NCBI RefSeq assembly: GCF_000829825.1 | Contig: NZ_JXSL01000016.1 | Coordinates: 1 to 40,682 of the forward strand | DNA from: Paramagnetospirillum magnetotacticum MS-1 | GTDB lineage: Bacteria; Pseudomonadota; Alphaproteobacteria; Rhodospirillales; Magnetospirillaceae | Direction: 5' to 3' | Length of the DNA stretch: 40,682 nucleotides | The notes under the pieces: model-generated | What the model was told of the DNA's origin: nothing | Database searches by the model: none | What the model saw: only the letters and a program-made list of their open reading frames with translations | In this document: positions 8,153 through 16,512 of the stretch, in pieces | How the letters are laid out: every line of letters begins with the position of its first letter | Numbering within the stretch: position 1 is the stretch's first letter | Made by a program: the position numbers and the translations under genes

Positions 8153-9805
8153 TCACCCCGCCCGCAGCCTCTTGATAAAGTCCTTCACCTCGCCGTCGAG
8201 ATGGCTGGCTTCTTCGATCAGGCCGCCGGCTTTTTCCAGCATGTCGTTGGCGACCCTGCTGGACTGGCCGGCCTTGTCGCTGACGCTGGCGATATGTCCG
8301 ACGACCTCGCGGGTGCCGGCGGAGGCCTGCTCGATGCTGCGGGCGATCTCGCCGGTGGCGGCCTGCTGTTCCTCGACGGCCGAGGCAATCACGGTCGAGG
8401 CCTGGCTGATCTCATTGATGGTGCCCAGGATTTCCTTGATGGCGGCCACGGCCTGATGGGTGGCGCTTTGCACCTCTGCGATCTGTTGGCCGATTTCCTC
8501 GGTGGCGCGGCCGGTCTGGTTGGCGAGGTTCTTGACCTCGCTGGCCACCACGGCGAAGCCCTTACCGGCATCGCCGGCCCGCGCCGCCTCGATGGTGGCG
8601 TTCAAGGCCAGCAGGTTGGTCTGGCTGGCGATGTCGTTGATCAAGCTGACCACCTCGCCGATCTTCTGGGCCGAGGTCAGCAGGCTTTCGACGATTTGGG
8701 TGGTGTCTTCCGCCTTGCCCACAGCCGTGCCAGCGACCTGAGCGGCGCGGGAGACATGGCTGGCGATCTCGTGGATGGAGGCGGACAGTTCCTCTGCGGC
8801 GGCGGCCACCGTCTCCACGTTCGAGGACGCTTGTTCCGCCGCCTGCCCCGCCGCGGCGGCATCATCGGATGTGGACCCGGCGGTGAACGACATGATGCGG
8901 GCGCTGGCGTGAATGGTGTTGGAGGCGGTGTTCACATGCTGTGAGAGAGCCCCCATGTGGCCCTCGAACTCTTGCGAAAGAGCCAGCATGGTATTGTGGC
9001 GCTCGGCCTCATTGGCCTTGCGAAGCTCTTCCTGTTGCTGTTTGAGCTCGGCCACCCGGCTGGCGTTCTCGCGGAACACCTCGACGGCATGGGCCATGGC
9101 GCCGATCTCGTCCTTGCGCTCGACGCCATCGATCTGGATGTTCAGATTGCCCTCGGCCAACCGGATCATGGCGTCGCGAAGACGATCCAGCGGACCGATG
9201 ATGCCCCGCGACAGGGTCATGACCAAGCCGACCACCACCACGACGATCAGCAGGCCGAAGACGACCGGACGGCTGGCCGCTGCCGCCAGCCCCTCATCCT
9301 TGGCGGCCAAGGCATCGCGGTAGTCGTTGGCGAGAACGGCCCGCATAGCCGCCAGTTGCTGCTCGGCCTTGGTCGCCGCCGCCGCGAACTTCTGCTCGTC
9401 ATCCACCGACGGGTTTTCCTGCACCTTCTTCACCACAGTCGACATCTCGTCGAGGGCTGCGATCAAGGCGGTCTTAGCCTCGGAGGATGCCCCCTCGATA
9501 CGGCCAGTCCGTTCGCGCACTTCGGCCAATCGGGCATCGCTCAGTGCCTTGAAGCGGGCGGGAAATATCTCGTAGTTCAGGCGGCGGCTGACCAAGACGG
9601 ACAGGTTGGACAGGCCCAGTTCAACCTCCTTGGCCACAATGGTTGCCGCCTGACGCTGGTCGGCGCGAGCGGCGGCGGCAGTGCCGGAACTGAGGCTGAA
9701 AGAGCCGGTGGCGATCACCAGGGCCAGGGCGGCGACGGCGACGGCGCCGATCAGGACCAGGCTGCGTTGGATGCCGATGCGGGGCATGAGGGCGGAGGTC
9801 GTCAT
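8153..9805 (-). CDS. Methyl-accepting chemotaxis protein, 550 aa
   Basis: The start is ATG 9805 with GAGGAAA 7 bp upstream; a GTG at 9820 overlaps the previous stop but has a poorer site. The layout is membrane helix (about 14-35), helical periplasmic sensor region (about 36-180, four-helix-bundle-like), second membrane helix (about 183-202), HAMP (about 203-256) and a cytoplasmic signalling rod. The conserved hairpin tip is clear ([20 protein letters not shown]). No CheR-binding pentapeptide is present at the C-terminus (KRLRAG). The gene is 11 bp behind a PstS-like binding protein, suggesting that the binding protein presents its ligand to this receptor. It passes the signal to CheA. Confidence 0.9.
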   Translation of the reverse strand: MTTSALMPRIGIQRSLVLIGAVAVAALALVIATGSFSLSSGTAAAARADQRQAATIVAKEVELGLSNLSVLVSRRLNYEIFPARFKALSDARLAEVRERTGRIEGASSEAKTALIAALDEMSTVVKKVQENPSVDDEQKFAAAATKAEQQLAAMRAVLANDYRDALAAKDEGLAAAASRPVVFGLLIVVVVVGLVMTLSRGIIGPLDRLRDAMIRLAEGNLNIQIDGVERKDEIGAMAHAVEVFRENASRVAELKQQQEELRKANEAERHNTMLALSQEFEGHMGALSQHVNTASNTIHASARIMSFTAGSTSDDAAAAGQAAEQASSNVETVAAAAEELSASIHEIASHVSRAAQVAGTAVGKAEDTTQIVESLLTSAQKIGEVVSLINDIASQTNLLALNATIEAARAGDAGKGFAVVASEVKNLANQTGRATEEIGQQIAEVQSATHQAVAAIKEILGTINEISQASTVIASAVEEQQAATGEIARSIEQASAGTREVVGHIASVSDKAGQSSRVANDMLEKAGGLIEEASHLDGEVKDFIKRLRAG

Positions 9806-9816
9806 GGCGGCTTTCC

Positions 9817-10599
9817 TCACTTGAACTTCTTGCGGGCGGCGTCGGTGCGCAGGAACGCGATCAGCTTGGCCGTGTCCGGACCGGGATCGCCCTTGGTCAC
9901 GATCGCCAGCGGCCGGGCGATCTTCTTGGAGCGAATAACCTTGATCTCGATGGGATCACCATCGCGCTTGGCCTCGTCGAAATAGGCCTGGACGAACCCG
10001 GCCGATACCGCACCGATGGCCCCGGCATTTTCCGCCACCATCACCATTTCCTTCTTGGTGGCGTAGACGATCTTGGCCGAGCGGGCGTAATCCACCTTCT
10101 TGCCCATGACCTGCTCCCAGACCACCTCGCGGGTGGCGGATTCGGAGTGACTGGTCACCACCTGGACCTTGCGATCAGGGCCGCCAATGTCCTTCCAGTT
10201 CTTGATCACTCCGGCATAGAGGTCGCGGAGCTGGTCCCAATCCAGTTCCTCGATCGGGTTCTTGGCATTGACGATGGGCGAGATTTCGTCCTCGGCGAGG
10301 ACATGGATCTGGTAGGTGCCGTCTTCCGGCAGTCCCTGGGCCTTGAGGATGCCTTCCAATGGGCTGGAAATGATCGCCGCCGGAACTTCCCCCGCCACCA
10401 GACGCTTTACCCCGTTACCGCTGCCCACACCCTCGACCTTGATATCGAGGCCGGTCGCCTGCTTGATGTCGGCGGCAAGAGGCTCGAGGATACGACTTTG
10501 GACCGTGGTCGATCCAGACAGCGTGAATTCGGCGGCAATTGACTGTCCCGAGAGCATCAGGACCGCCAGCGTCAGAAATACAGGGCGAGTTAGGTGCAT
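9817..10599 (-). CDS. PstS-like periplasmic substrate-binding protein, 260 aa
   Basis: A signal peptide (about residues 1-22, ending SIAA) precedes a phosphate-binding-type domain. Family features are [17 protein letters not shown] at the start, [14 protein letters not shown], and [14 protein letters not shown], which form the oxyanion pocket in PstS proteins. It is shorter than typical PstS and no pst transporter genes are nearby. The immediate partner is a chemoreceptor gene, so a sensory role is likelier than transport. In an arsenic locus the ligand could be phosphate, arsenate or molybdate; the sequence does not decide. Confidence 0.8.
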   Translation of the reverse strand: MHLTRPVFLTLAVLMLSGQSIAAEFTLSGSTTVQSRILEPLAADIKQATGLDIKVEGVGSGNGVKRLVAGEVPAAIISSPLEGILKAQGLPEDGTYQIHVLAEDEISPIVNAKNPIEELDWDQLRDLYAGVIKNWKDIGGPDRKVQVVTSHSESATREVVWEQVMGKKVDYARSAKIVYATKKEMVMVAENAGAIGAVSAGFVQAYFDEAKRDGDPIEIKVIRSKKIARPLAIVTKGDPGPDTAKLIAFLRTDAARKKFK

Positions 10600-10692
10600 A
10601 TTAAATCCTTATTTCTTACGTTCCACATGGCGGCCTTATCGCAAAGTTAACATTTCCAATAACCACGCGCGCTATGGCCAAGGCGATATTGA

Positions 10693-11667
10693 TCATCCGC
10701 CAGTTATGTTCATGCCACGAGCAAGGCGGTTGATTTGGACGTCGCCAACAAAACCGTGCCGCTCCGGCTTAGCTGAAATGGCCGAGTCGATGATTCTCTC
10801 GAGATGGTGATCCGACTCGCTGGCGCGCAAGGGAGTGCCGAGGTCAATCGCATCTTCCTGCCCGAGGCAGGTATAGAGCGCCCCCGTGCAGGTCACTCGG
10901 ATGCGGTCGCAACCGTCACAGAAACACGCGCTCATGGGGGTGATGAAGCCGATTCGGCACTGGGTCTCGGCGATGGTGGCATAGCGGGCCGGACCGGCGG
11001 TCTGCCAATCGCAATCCACCAGCGTCCATCTCCGCTCCAGATCGGACCGCACTTGCGATAGCGCCAGATGCCGAGAGGTGGAATCCCCCGCCATGGGCAT
11101 GCGCTCGATCAGGCAGAGATCGAAGCCATGGAGACCGCACCAGGCGACAAGATCATCAAACTCGTGGTCGTTGATCCCCGGCAAGGTCACTGTGTTGATC
11201 CGAACGGCGAGCCCCGCCGCCTTTGCGGCGAAAATTCCCTCCATTACCTGTTCCAAACGACCATGCCGCGTGAGGGAGGTGAAGCGAGTCGGATCAAGGG
11301 TATCGAGGGAAACATTGATGCGCCGCACACCCGCCGTCGCCAGTCCATCGGCATGTTTGGCGAGTTGAGTGCCGTTGGTGGTCAGCGTCACCTCGTCGAG
11401 ACGGCCATCCGCCACCAGGGCCCCCAGCCGGTCGATCAGGCTCATGATGTTGCGCCGGACCAGCGGCTCCCCTCCGGTGAGCCTGATCTTGCGCACGCCT
11501 TTGCGGACAAACGCCTCGCACAGACGGCCAAGTTCCTCCAAGGTCAGCAACTCGGCCCTTGGCTTGAAAGTGACGTCCTCGGCCATGCAATAGACGCATC
11601 TGAGATCGCAGCGATCCGTCACCGAGAGGCGGAGATAGGTTATCTTGCGGCCGAAGCGATCAATCAT
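10693..11667 (-). CDS. moaA: GTP 3',8-cyclase MoaA (molybdenum cofactor synthesis), 324 aa
   Basis: This radical SAM enzyme performs the first step of molybdopterin synthesis, converting GTP to 3',8-cyclo-GTP. The N-terminal cluster motif is CDLRCVYC (CxxxCxxC, about residues 20-27), followed by RLTGGEPL and, in the C-terminal half, the second cluster motif CFCDGCDRIRVTCTGALYTCLG. The C-terminus ends in GG, as in MoaA proteins that need that tail. It is placed directly after the arx operon, separated by a hairpin, which fits supply of cofactor to the molybdenum enzyme encoded upstream. No other moa genes are in the window. Confidence 0.9.
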   Translation of the reverse strand: MIDRFGRKITYLRLSVTDRCDLRCVYCMAEDVTFKPRAELLTLEELGRLCEAFVRKGVRKIRLTGGEPLVRRNIMSLIDRLGALVADGRLDEVTLTTNGTQLAKHADGLATAGVRRINVSLDTLDPTRFTSLTRHGRLEQVMEGIFAAKAAGLAVRINTVTLPGINDHEFDDLVAWCGLHGFDLCLIERMPMAGDSTSRHLALSQVRSDLERRWTLVDCDWQTAGPARYATIAETQCRIGFITPMSACFCDGCDRIRVTCTGALYTCLGQEDAIDLGTPLRASESDHHLERIIDSAISAKPERHGFVGDVQINRLARGMNITGG

Positions 11668-11695
11668 TCGGGACTATCATCTTCCAGAAAGAGGA

Positions 11696-11721
11696 AGGCC
11701 CGGTCGTTTCCGGCCGGGCCT
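11696..11721 (-). terminator. Hairpin between the arx operon and moaA, probable terminator
   Basis: AGGCCCGG and CCGGGCCT form an 8-bp stem around a 10-base loop. On the minus strand the stem is followed by a pyrimidine-rich TCCTCTTTC tract rather than a clean T-run. It lies 20 bp after the last gene of the arx operon and would end or attenuate transcription before moaA. Confidence 0.5.
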
Positions 11722-11740
11722 GAGTGTGGTGGGTCGATGT

Positions 11741-12058
11741 TTATTTGAAGCTCCGCTTCAGCGCCTCGCGTTCATTGGCCTGCTTGCGCTTCAGGGCCAT
11801 GCGCTCCTCGTCCTGCTTGTCCTCGAGGACGCGGACCTCCTTGATCTGGCGATCCTCGAGTTCGCGCATGGCCTTCTTGTTCTCGGGGTTGGTCAGCGCC
11901 TGCTCGGCGGGGCTGTAGGGCATGGTGCCCCAATTGCCCACGTCGGTCCCGGCTTCCGCCGGCAGGGCCGGCTTGGGATCGGCGGCCCCGGCGGTGACGG
12001 GAGCCGTCATCGCCAGAATCGCCAGGAGGAGTGCGGCAAAAGTCGCTTTGGTGATCAT
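11741..12058 (-). CDS. Small secreted helical protein in arx operon, 105 aa
   Basis: A Sec signal peptide (about residues 1-25, ending TAGA) is followed by a short Pro-rich linker and a highly charged helix (about 58-105) made of Glu, Lys and Arg with regular spacing. There are no cysteines in the mature part and no heme motif. I recognise no family. It starts 9 bp after the arxC stop, so it is the last gene of the operon. In described arx operons the gene after arxC is, as far as I recall, a TorD-like chaperone (arxD); this protein is not of that kind, being short and exported. Confidence 0.75.
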   Translation of the reverse strand: MITKATFAALLLAILAMTAPVTAGAADPKPALPAEAGTDVGNWGTMPYSPAEQALTNPENKKAMRELEDRQIKEVRVLEDKQDEERMALKRKQANEREALKRSFK

Positions 12059-12067
12059 GGCGCTCTC

Positions 12068-13240
12068 CTACTGCTCGGAGGTTTCGGAGAGGCGCAGCAA
12101 CCAATTACCGGCCCCGTAGAGGACATAGAAGATGCCGAACCCAGCCGGAACCAGCATCCATTCGGTGGCCGACGGCCAGTACTCGGCATAGCCGCCGAAC
12201 GACCCTTTGAACAAGGGCACCACCTGGCCGACGATCAGCAGTTCCAGGCGGGCGAAGAAGATGCCCACGCCGAACAGCAGCGCCGCCAGGGCCTGGAAGG
12301 GGCGATATTGCCGCCGGGATTCCGAGGCCATCAGAAGGGCGGGAAGAACGAAACCCAACCAAATCTCCACATGGAACAGCGGAGAGCGGAGCGCATGCCA
12401 GTGAGCCTCCATCCCTTCGTAATTGCTCCACAGCCCGGTGATGATCTGGCCGAAGCGCATGGCGATGACGGCCAGCAGGGAGACGAAGAACAGCCGGGGT
12501 AGAACGGAAGTGTAGAGCCGCTTCACCTCAGCCTGCTTGTCCTCATGCTCATACAGGCTGGTGATGAACAGGATGAAGGCGGTGGCGGTGGCGAAGCCGG
12601 TGAGGATGAAATACATGGGCATCACCGGGCTGTACCAGGCCGGACGCATGGCCATCATGCCGAACACCAGACCCAGGGTTCCGGGAGCCAGGATGCAGAT
12701 GGTGAACGAGGCGATGGACACGTAATGCGCCCGCTTGGTGTGCCACTCGCCGGTATGCATCAGGTAGAACTTCACGCAGAGCAAGACGAGGTCGATGGAG
12801 TAGAACACGCCCATCCACCACATGGGGGAATGGAACTGCATCCCCATGGGGATCGCCCAAATCATGCGGAAGGGATGACCGATTTCCAGCGCCAGGATGG
12901 AGAAGCCGGCCACCAAGGTGGTGATGGACAGCCACATACACCGCTTGGCGACGGGATAGAACACCTTCAGGCCGAATACGGTATCGAGCGAGGCGATCAC
13001 CGACAGGCCCGACGAGGTCAGCAGGAAGAACAGGTAGAAGGCGATGGGCGCCCCCCAGGCCACGTTGGAGGACGTGTTGAAGGCGGAATGGCCGTTCAAG
13101 ACCAGTTGGAGGAGCACATAAGCAAGCCCGACACCGGCGAGGATGGCGCCCCCCAGCATCATGAGGATGGTGACGCCATCGGGCTTCTTGCCGAAATCGA
13201 TGAGGCCGAGCAGCCCCTGAGAGTTAGGACGGGTTGTCAT
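12068..13240 (-). CDS. arxC: NrfD-type quinone-interacting membrane subunit (ArxC), 390 aa
   Basis: The protein has about ten membrane segments and the pattern of the NrfD/PsrC family, including the conserved EIGHPFRMIWA stretch and SPMWWMGVFYSIDL. Such subunits anchor the catalytic and ferredoxin subunits at the periplasmic face of the inner membrane and exchange electrons with quinone. In an arsenite-oxidising complex electrons would be passed to the quinone pool. It lies 12 bp behind the ferredoxin subunit gene. Without arxA as neighbour it could equally be called PsrC-like. Confidence 0.8.
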   Translation of the reverse strand: MTTRPNSQGLLGLIDFGKKPDGVTILMMLGGAILAGVGLAYVLLQLVLNGHSAFNTSSNVAWGAPIAFYLFFLLTSSGLSVIASLDTVFGLKVFYPVAKRCMWLSITTLVAGFSILALEIGHPFRMIWAIPMGMQFHSPMWWMGVFYSIDLVLLCVKFYLMHTGEWHTKRAHYVSIASFTICILAPGTLGLVFGMMAMRPAWYSPVMPMYFILTGFATATAFILFITSLYEHEDKQAEVKRLYTSVLPRLFFVSLLAVIAMRFGQIITGLWSNYEGMEAHWHALRSPLFHVEIWLGFVLPALLMASESRRQYRPFQALAALLFGVGIFFARLELLIVGQVVPLFKGSFGGYAEYWPSATEWMLVPAGFGIFYVLYGAGNWLLRLSETSEQ

Positions 13241-13252
13241 GACGGGCCTCCC

Positions 13253-14011
13253 TTACGATTTGATGCGCGTGGAGCGGGTTTCAGGGATGGAGGATTGCTC
13301 ACCGGCCAGGTAGTAGACCTGGGGCCGGTTGCCGGTTTCCTCCTTCAGGCGGGTACCCCGCTTCTCGGCGATGAGACGGCGAACCTCGCTGGTGGGCGTG
13401 TCGAGGTCGCCGAAATAGCGGGCCGAGGGCGCGCAGGTGACGACGCAGGCCGGGACGAAATCGCGCAAAGCCGGATTGCTGGGATCGAGATCCACGGTTC
13501 CCGCCGGAGCCTTGGAAACCCGGTGATAGCAGAAGGTGCATTTGGAGACCACGTTGGTGGGCTGGATGCCGACGCCGTGCTTGGGATCGCGCCGCGCCTC
13601 GGGCATCTGCCACGGCGGGTTCCACATCTTGTCGCCGTCGCCTGGGAACACCGAACGGATGTCGGGCTGAACCGGCTGCTTTTCCTCGGCATAGAAGCGC
13701 ACGCCGTAGGGGCAGGCGACCATGCAGTATTTGCAGCCGATGCATTTCTCCCAATCCACCAGGACAAAGCCGTCCTTGTCCTTGAAGGTCGCCCCGGTCG
13801 GGCAGACCTCGCGGCAGGACGGGTTCTCGCAGTGCATGCAGGGACGCGGCAGCCAGCTGAACTTGCCCGAGGGATATTCACCCTCGGCGTAGAACAGGAC
13901 GTCCTGCCAGTTCTCACCGGGCAGCCGGTTATTTTCCACCTGACAGGCGGTGGTGCAGGCTTGGCAGCCGGTGCACTTTTCCAGGTCGATGACCATTCCC
14001 CATCGTGACAT
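13253..14011 (-). CDS. arxB: Four-cluster ferredoxin subunit (ArxB), 252 aa
   Basis: The DmsB/PsrB/ArrB layout is present with four cysteine groups: CTGCQACTTAC near residue 13, CMHCENPSCREVC near 58, CIGCKYCMVAC near 90, and a closing set including CTFC and CVVTC (about 160-195). These bind four [4Fe-4S] clusters that pass electrons between the molybdenum subunit and the NrfD-type subunit. No own Tat signal is present, so it is probably carried out by the Tat signal of ArxA. The gene lies between arxA (29 bp) and arxC (12 bp). Confidence 0.85.
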   Translation of the reverse strand: MSRWGMVIDLEKCTGCQACTTACQVENNRLPGENWQDVLFYAEGEYPSGKFSWLPRPCMHCENPSCREVCPTGATFKDKDGFVLVDWEKCIGCKYCMVACPYGVRFYAEEKQPVQPDIRSVFPGDGDKMWNPPWQMPEARRDPKHGVGIQPTNVVSKCTFCYHRVSKAPAGTVDLDPSNPALRDFVPACVVTCAPSARYFGDLDTPTSEVRRLIAEKRGTRLKEETGNRPQVYYLAGEQSSIPETRSTRIKS

Positions 14012-14040
14012 GACTAATTCTCCTTCTCAGATCCCGTCCA

Positions 14041-16512
14041 TCACGCCTTCTCGACCGTCACCAGCACGCCGTAATTGCTGGTGAGGCCAGAGATGGGGTC
14101 GGAAACATTGGGAATGATCTCGCTGACATTGCCGCTGTTGCGGCTCTTGGCCCACCGGCCGTGGGCCCAATGGCCGAAGCCGAAGGGCAGCACCACTGTG
14201 TCGGGACGGGCACCGGGGAAGTAGCGGGCCTGGGCGGTGATCGAGCCGATATCCGAGCTGATCTTGACCCGATCGCCGTCCTTGATGCCGCGCGCCTGGG
14301 CGGTCTTGGGATTGATCTCCAGGTACATCTGGCCACGGCCGCCCACATTGGGCTGGTAGATGGACACCGCGTTGGGGATGTTGGCGCTGCGCCCCTCGGC
14401 ATGCATGGGGGTCTTGGGCGTCACGAAGAACAGATCGCCCTTGCCGGTATATTTGGGCGCCACCCACTGCGGGAAGCCCACCCGGTCGGCGGCAACGCCG
14501 ACACGTTGCTGGATGAAGTCGGCGTAGTGTTCGAGATACGAGGACTTGAACTCGAACTTGCCGGAATCGGTCTTCAGCAGCTTGGCCTTAACGTCCTCGG
14601 GCGTCATCGGCTTGCGATAGTCCTCGCCATCCCACTGATAGAACTCGCCGTCGATCTGGCGGTAGACATAGGGCTTCTTGTACCAGACGCCCTTTTCGAC
14701 CCAGCTTTCGAAGCTGTTGACGCCGTTGTCGCCGGGGCTGGTCTCGAACCCCTTGGCCAGGGCGCGCAGGATGTTCTCGGTATTGCCGATGGCCTTATAG
14801 TAGTCGCTCATGGGGCCGTTGATGCGCTTGCCCAGTTCGATGAGGACGTCGGTGAAGGCCATGGTGTTGTGGATCGGCTTGACCGCCGGCTGACGGATAT
14901 TGACCATTGGCCAGCCCTGGAAGGGGTAGGTCGGGCAATCGTTCCACCGTTCCAGATAGGTATGATCCGGCAGGATCAGGTCGGCGAACACCGAGGTCTC
15001 ACTCGGGAAGGGCGAGGTATCGACCACGAAGATGTCCTTCAACGCCTCTTCCCAGACCTTGCATTCCGGGCCGCTGAAGATGGGATTGGTCAGCCAGAAG
15101 ACCATGGTGTCCATCTTGTAGGGATTACCCGCCAGATGGTTTTTTGCGACCTCCTGCCACTGGTTGCTGGCCATGGGCAGATAGGCGGTCTTGACCCGGT
15201 CGATGCGCGGCATCTTCTTCGCCGCCGCCGCCTTGGCGATGTCGTCCATGAAGTCTTCGGGCTTCACCGGCAGCTTACCGAACGGCACGCTCATCTGGTT
15301 GCCCAAGCCGCCCTTGGCGTAGAAGGCGCCGACCAGGGCATTCAGACTGTGGATGGCCAGACCATTATAGGTGGCGTTGGTGCAGGTGGTGGCACCACGC
15401 TCGAAGACGGCCATGGCCGGCTTGGTGGTGCCGAATTCCCGGGCCGTGGCGAGGATCAGCTTTTCTGGGATAGTGGTGATCTCCGCCGCCCAGGCCGGCG
15501 TGCGGTCCTTGAGCTCGGCATTCCACCAGGCGATCAGATCCTTGGTCCACTTGTCCTTGAAGCTGGCCGGATCCAGCGTCTCGCCGGTCTTGAACAGATT
15601 CTTGCCGTCGACGAAGTCGCCGACGAACTTCTTGTCCCACAGCCCCTCGGTGAGCAGCACATGGGCAATGGCCAGCGCCAGGGCACCATCGGTGCCGGGC
15701 TTGATCATCAGCAGGTGATCGGCGGCGGCGCCGGTGGTGGTCAGGCGGATATCGACCACCGTGACCTTGGTCTTGGGCGCCTTGGTGCGGATATGGCCCC
15801 AGGTCTGGAGATTGTTGTTCAGCGGCCGGTAGGCTTCGAGGAAGGCGGCGCCGAAGAACAGCAGGTAATTGGCGTTGCGGTAGTCGTAGGAATTATAGGC
15901 GTAATTGCCGTCCAGAGCCGACTTGGCCTTCTTGCTGGCGTCCGAGCATAAGGAGGAGTGGCCAAGGCCCACATTAGGTGAGCCGTACATGGCGGAGAAC
16001 GGCCCCAACTGGCCATCATCGGAATTACCCCAGCCACGGCCCAAGGTGATGCTGAACCGGTGGGCCTCGCCCTTCTCGCGTAGGGTGTTGAGGCGTTTGC
16101 CCAAGGTGTCCAGCGCTTCGTCCCAGGTGATCGGGACAAATTTGGGATCGACGTCACGGCCCTTGGCCGGATTGGTCCGCTTCATGGGCCCGGTGTGGCG
16201 GTCGGGATCGTAGAGCATGTAGACCCCAAGCGGCCCCTTGGGGCACAGCTTGCCGTTGGAGATGGGGTGGTCCAGCGTGCCGGTGATGCCGGTCACCTTG
16301 CCATCCTCGACGCGCACATCGATGCCGCAGCGGGCCGGGCACTGGTGACAGGTGCTCTTCACGATCTTGGTGTCGATGGCGGCGGCGGCATGGGCTTCGT
16401 CCGGCTTGGACATCAGCCCGGTCGCTCCGACACCGACGGCGGCGGTAGCGGCGGCGCCGGCGACGGTGGTGGCTTTGAGAAACTCTCGCCGTGTGGAATC
16501 AAGTGTGCTCAT
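14041..16512 (-). CDS. arxA: Arsenite oxidase catalytic subunit ArxA (molybdopterin, DMSO reductase family), 823 aa
   Basis: A Tat signal (STRREFLK at residues 6-13) is followed by the [4Fe-4S] motif C55-x2-C58-x3-C62 with C90, and the candidate Mo-ligand Cys189 in GHSSLCSDASK. The stretch TLGRGWG (156-162) matches the XGRGWG motif that, as I recall, separates ArxA from the arsenate reductase ArrA. The length fits the Arr/Arx clade. The C-terminal dinucleotide-binding domain is present (MHAEGRSANIPNA; FGFGHWAHGRWAKSRNSGN). The enzyme would oxidise arsenite to arsenate in the periplasm, though this clade can run in reverse in vitro. It overlaps the arxB'-like gene by 14 bp. Alternatives are ArrA or polysulfide/thiosulfate reductase; the divergent arxXSR-type genes and nearby ars genes favour ArxA. 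Confidence 0.82.
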   Translation of the reverse strand: MSTLDSTRREFLKATTVAGAAATAAVGVGATGLMSKPDEAHAAAAIDTKIVKSTCHQCPARCGIDVRVEDGKVTGITGTLDHPISNGKLCPKGPLGVYMLYDPDRHTGPMKRTNPAKGRDVDPKFVPITWDEALDTLGKRLNTLREKGEAHRFSITLGRGWGNSDDGQLGPFSAMYGSPNVGLGHSSLCSDASKKAKSALDGNYAYNSYDYRNANYLLFFGAAFLEAYRPLNNNLQTWGHIRTKAPKTKVTVVDIRLTTTGAAADHLLMIKPGTDGALALAIAHVLLTEGLWDKKFVGDFVDGKNLFKTGETLDPASFKDKWTKDLIAWWNAELKDRTPAWAAEITTIPEKLILATAREFGTTKPAMAVFERGATTCTNATYNGLAIHSLNALVGAFYAKGGLGNQMSVPFGKLPVKPEDFMDDIAKAAAAKKMPRIDRVKTAYLPMASNQWQEVAKNHLAGNPYKMDTMVFWLTNPIFSGPECKVWEEALKDIFVVDTSPFPSETSVFADLILPDHTYLERWNDCPTYPFQGWPMVNIRQPAVKPIHNTMAFTDVLIELGKRINGPMSDYYKAIGNTENILRALAKGFETSPGDNGVNSFESWVEKGVWYKKPYVYRQIDGEFYQWDGEDYRKPMTPEDVKAKLLKTDSGKFEFKSSYLEHYADFIQQRVGVAADRVGFPQWVAPKYTGKGDLFFVTPKTPMHAEGRSANIPNAVSIYQPNVGGRGQMYLEINPKTAQARGIKDGDRVKISSDIGSITAQARYFPGARPDTVVLPFGFGHWAHGRWAKSRNSGNVSEIIPNVSDPISGLTSNYGVLVTVEKA

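Noticed and set aside
8093-8944. 283-aa open frame on the plus strand
   Set aside because: Antisense to the chemoreceptor signalling domain; the sense frame has the conserved hairpin tip.
12545-14008. 487-aa open frame on the plus strand
   Set aside because: Antisense to arxB and arxC, with runs of Gly, His and Asp typical of a shadow frame; both sense genes have clear families.
14161-15951. 596-aa open frame on the plus strand
   Set aside because: It lies antisense to arxA. Its composition (Gly, Leu, Asp, Val rich, no domain) is what the complement of a GC-rich gene gives.
14041-16512. Reading the molybdoenzyme as ArrA (respiratory arsenate reductase)
   Set aside because: The GRGWG motif, the polyferredoxin ahead of the gene and the divergent binding protein-kinase-regulator set fit Arx better. 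A tree is needed for certainty.
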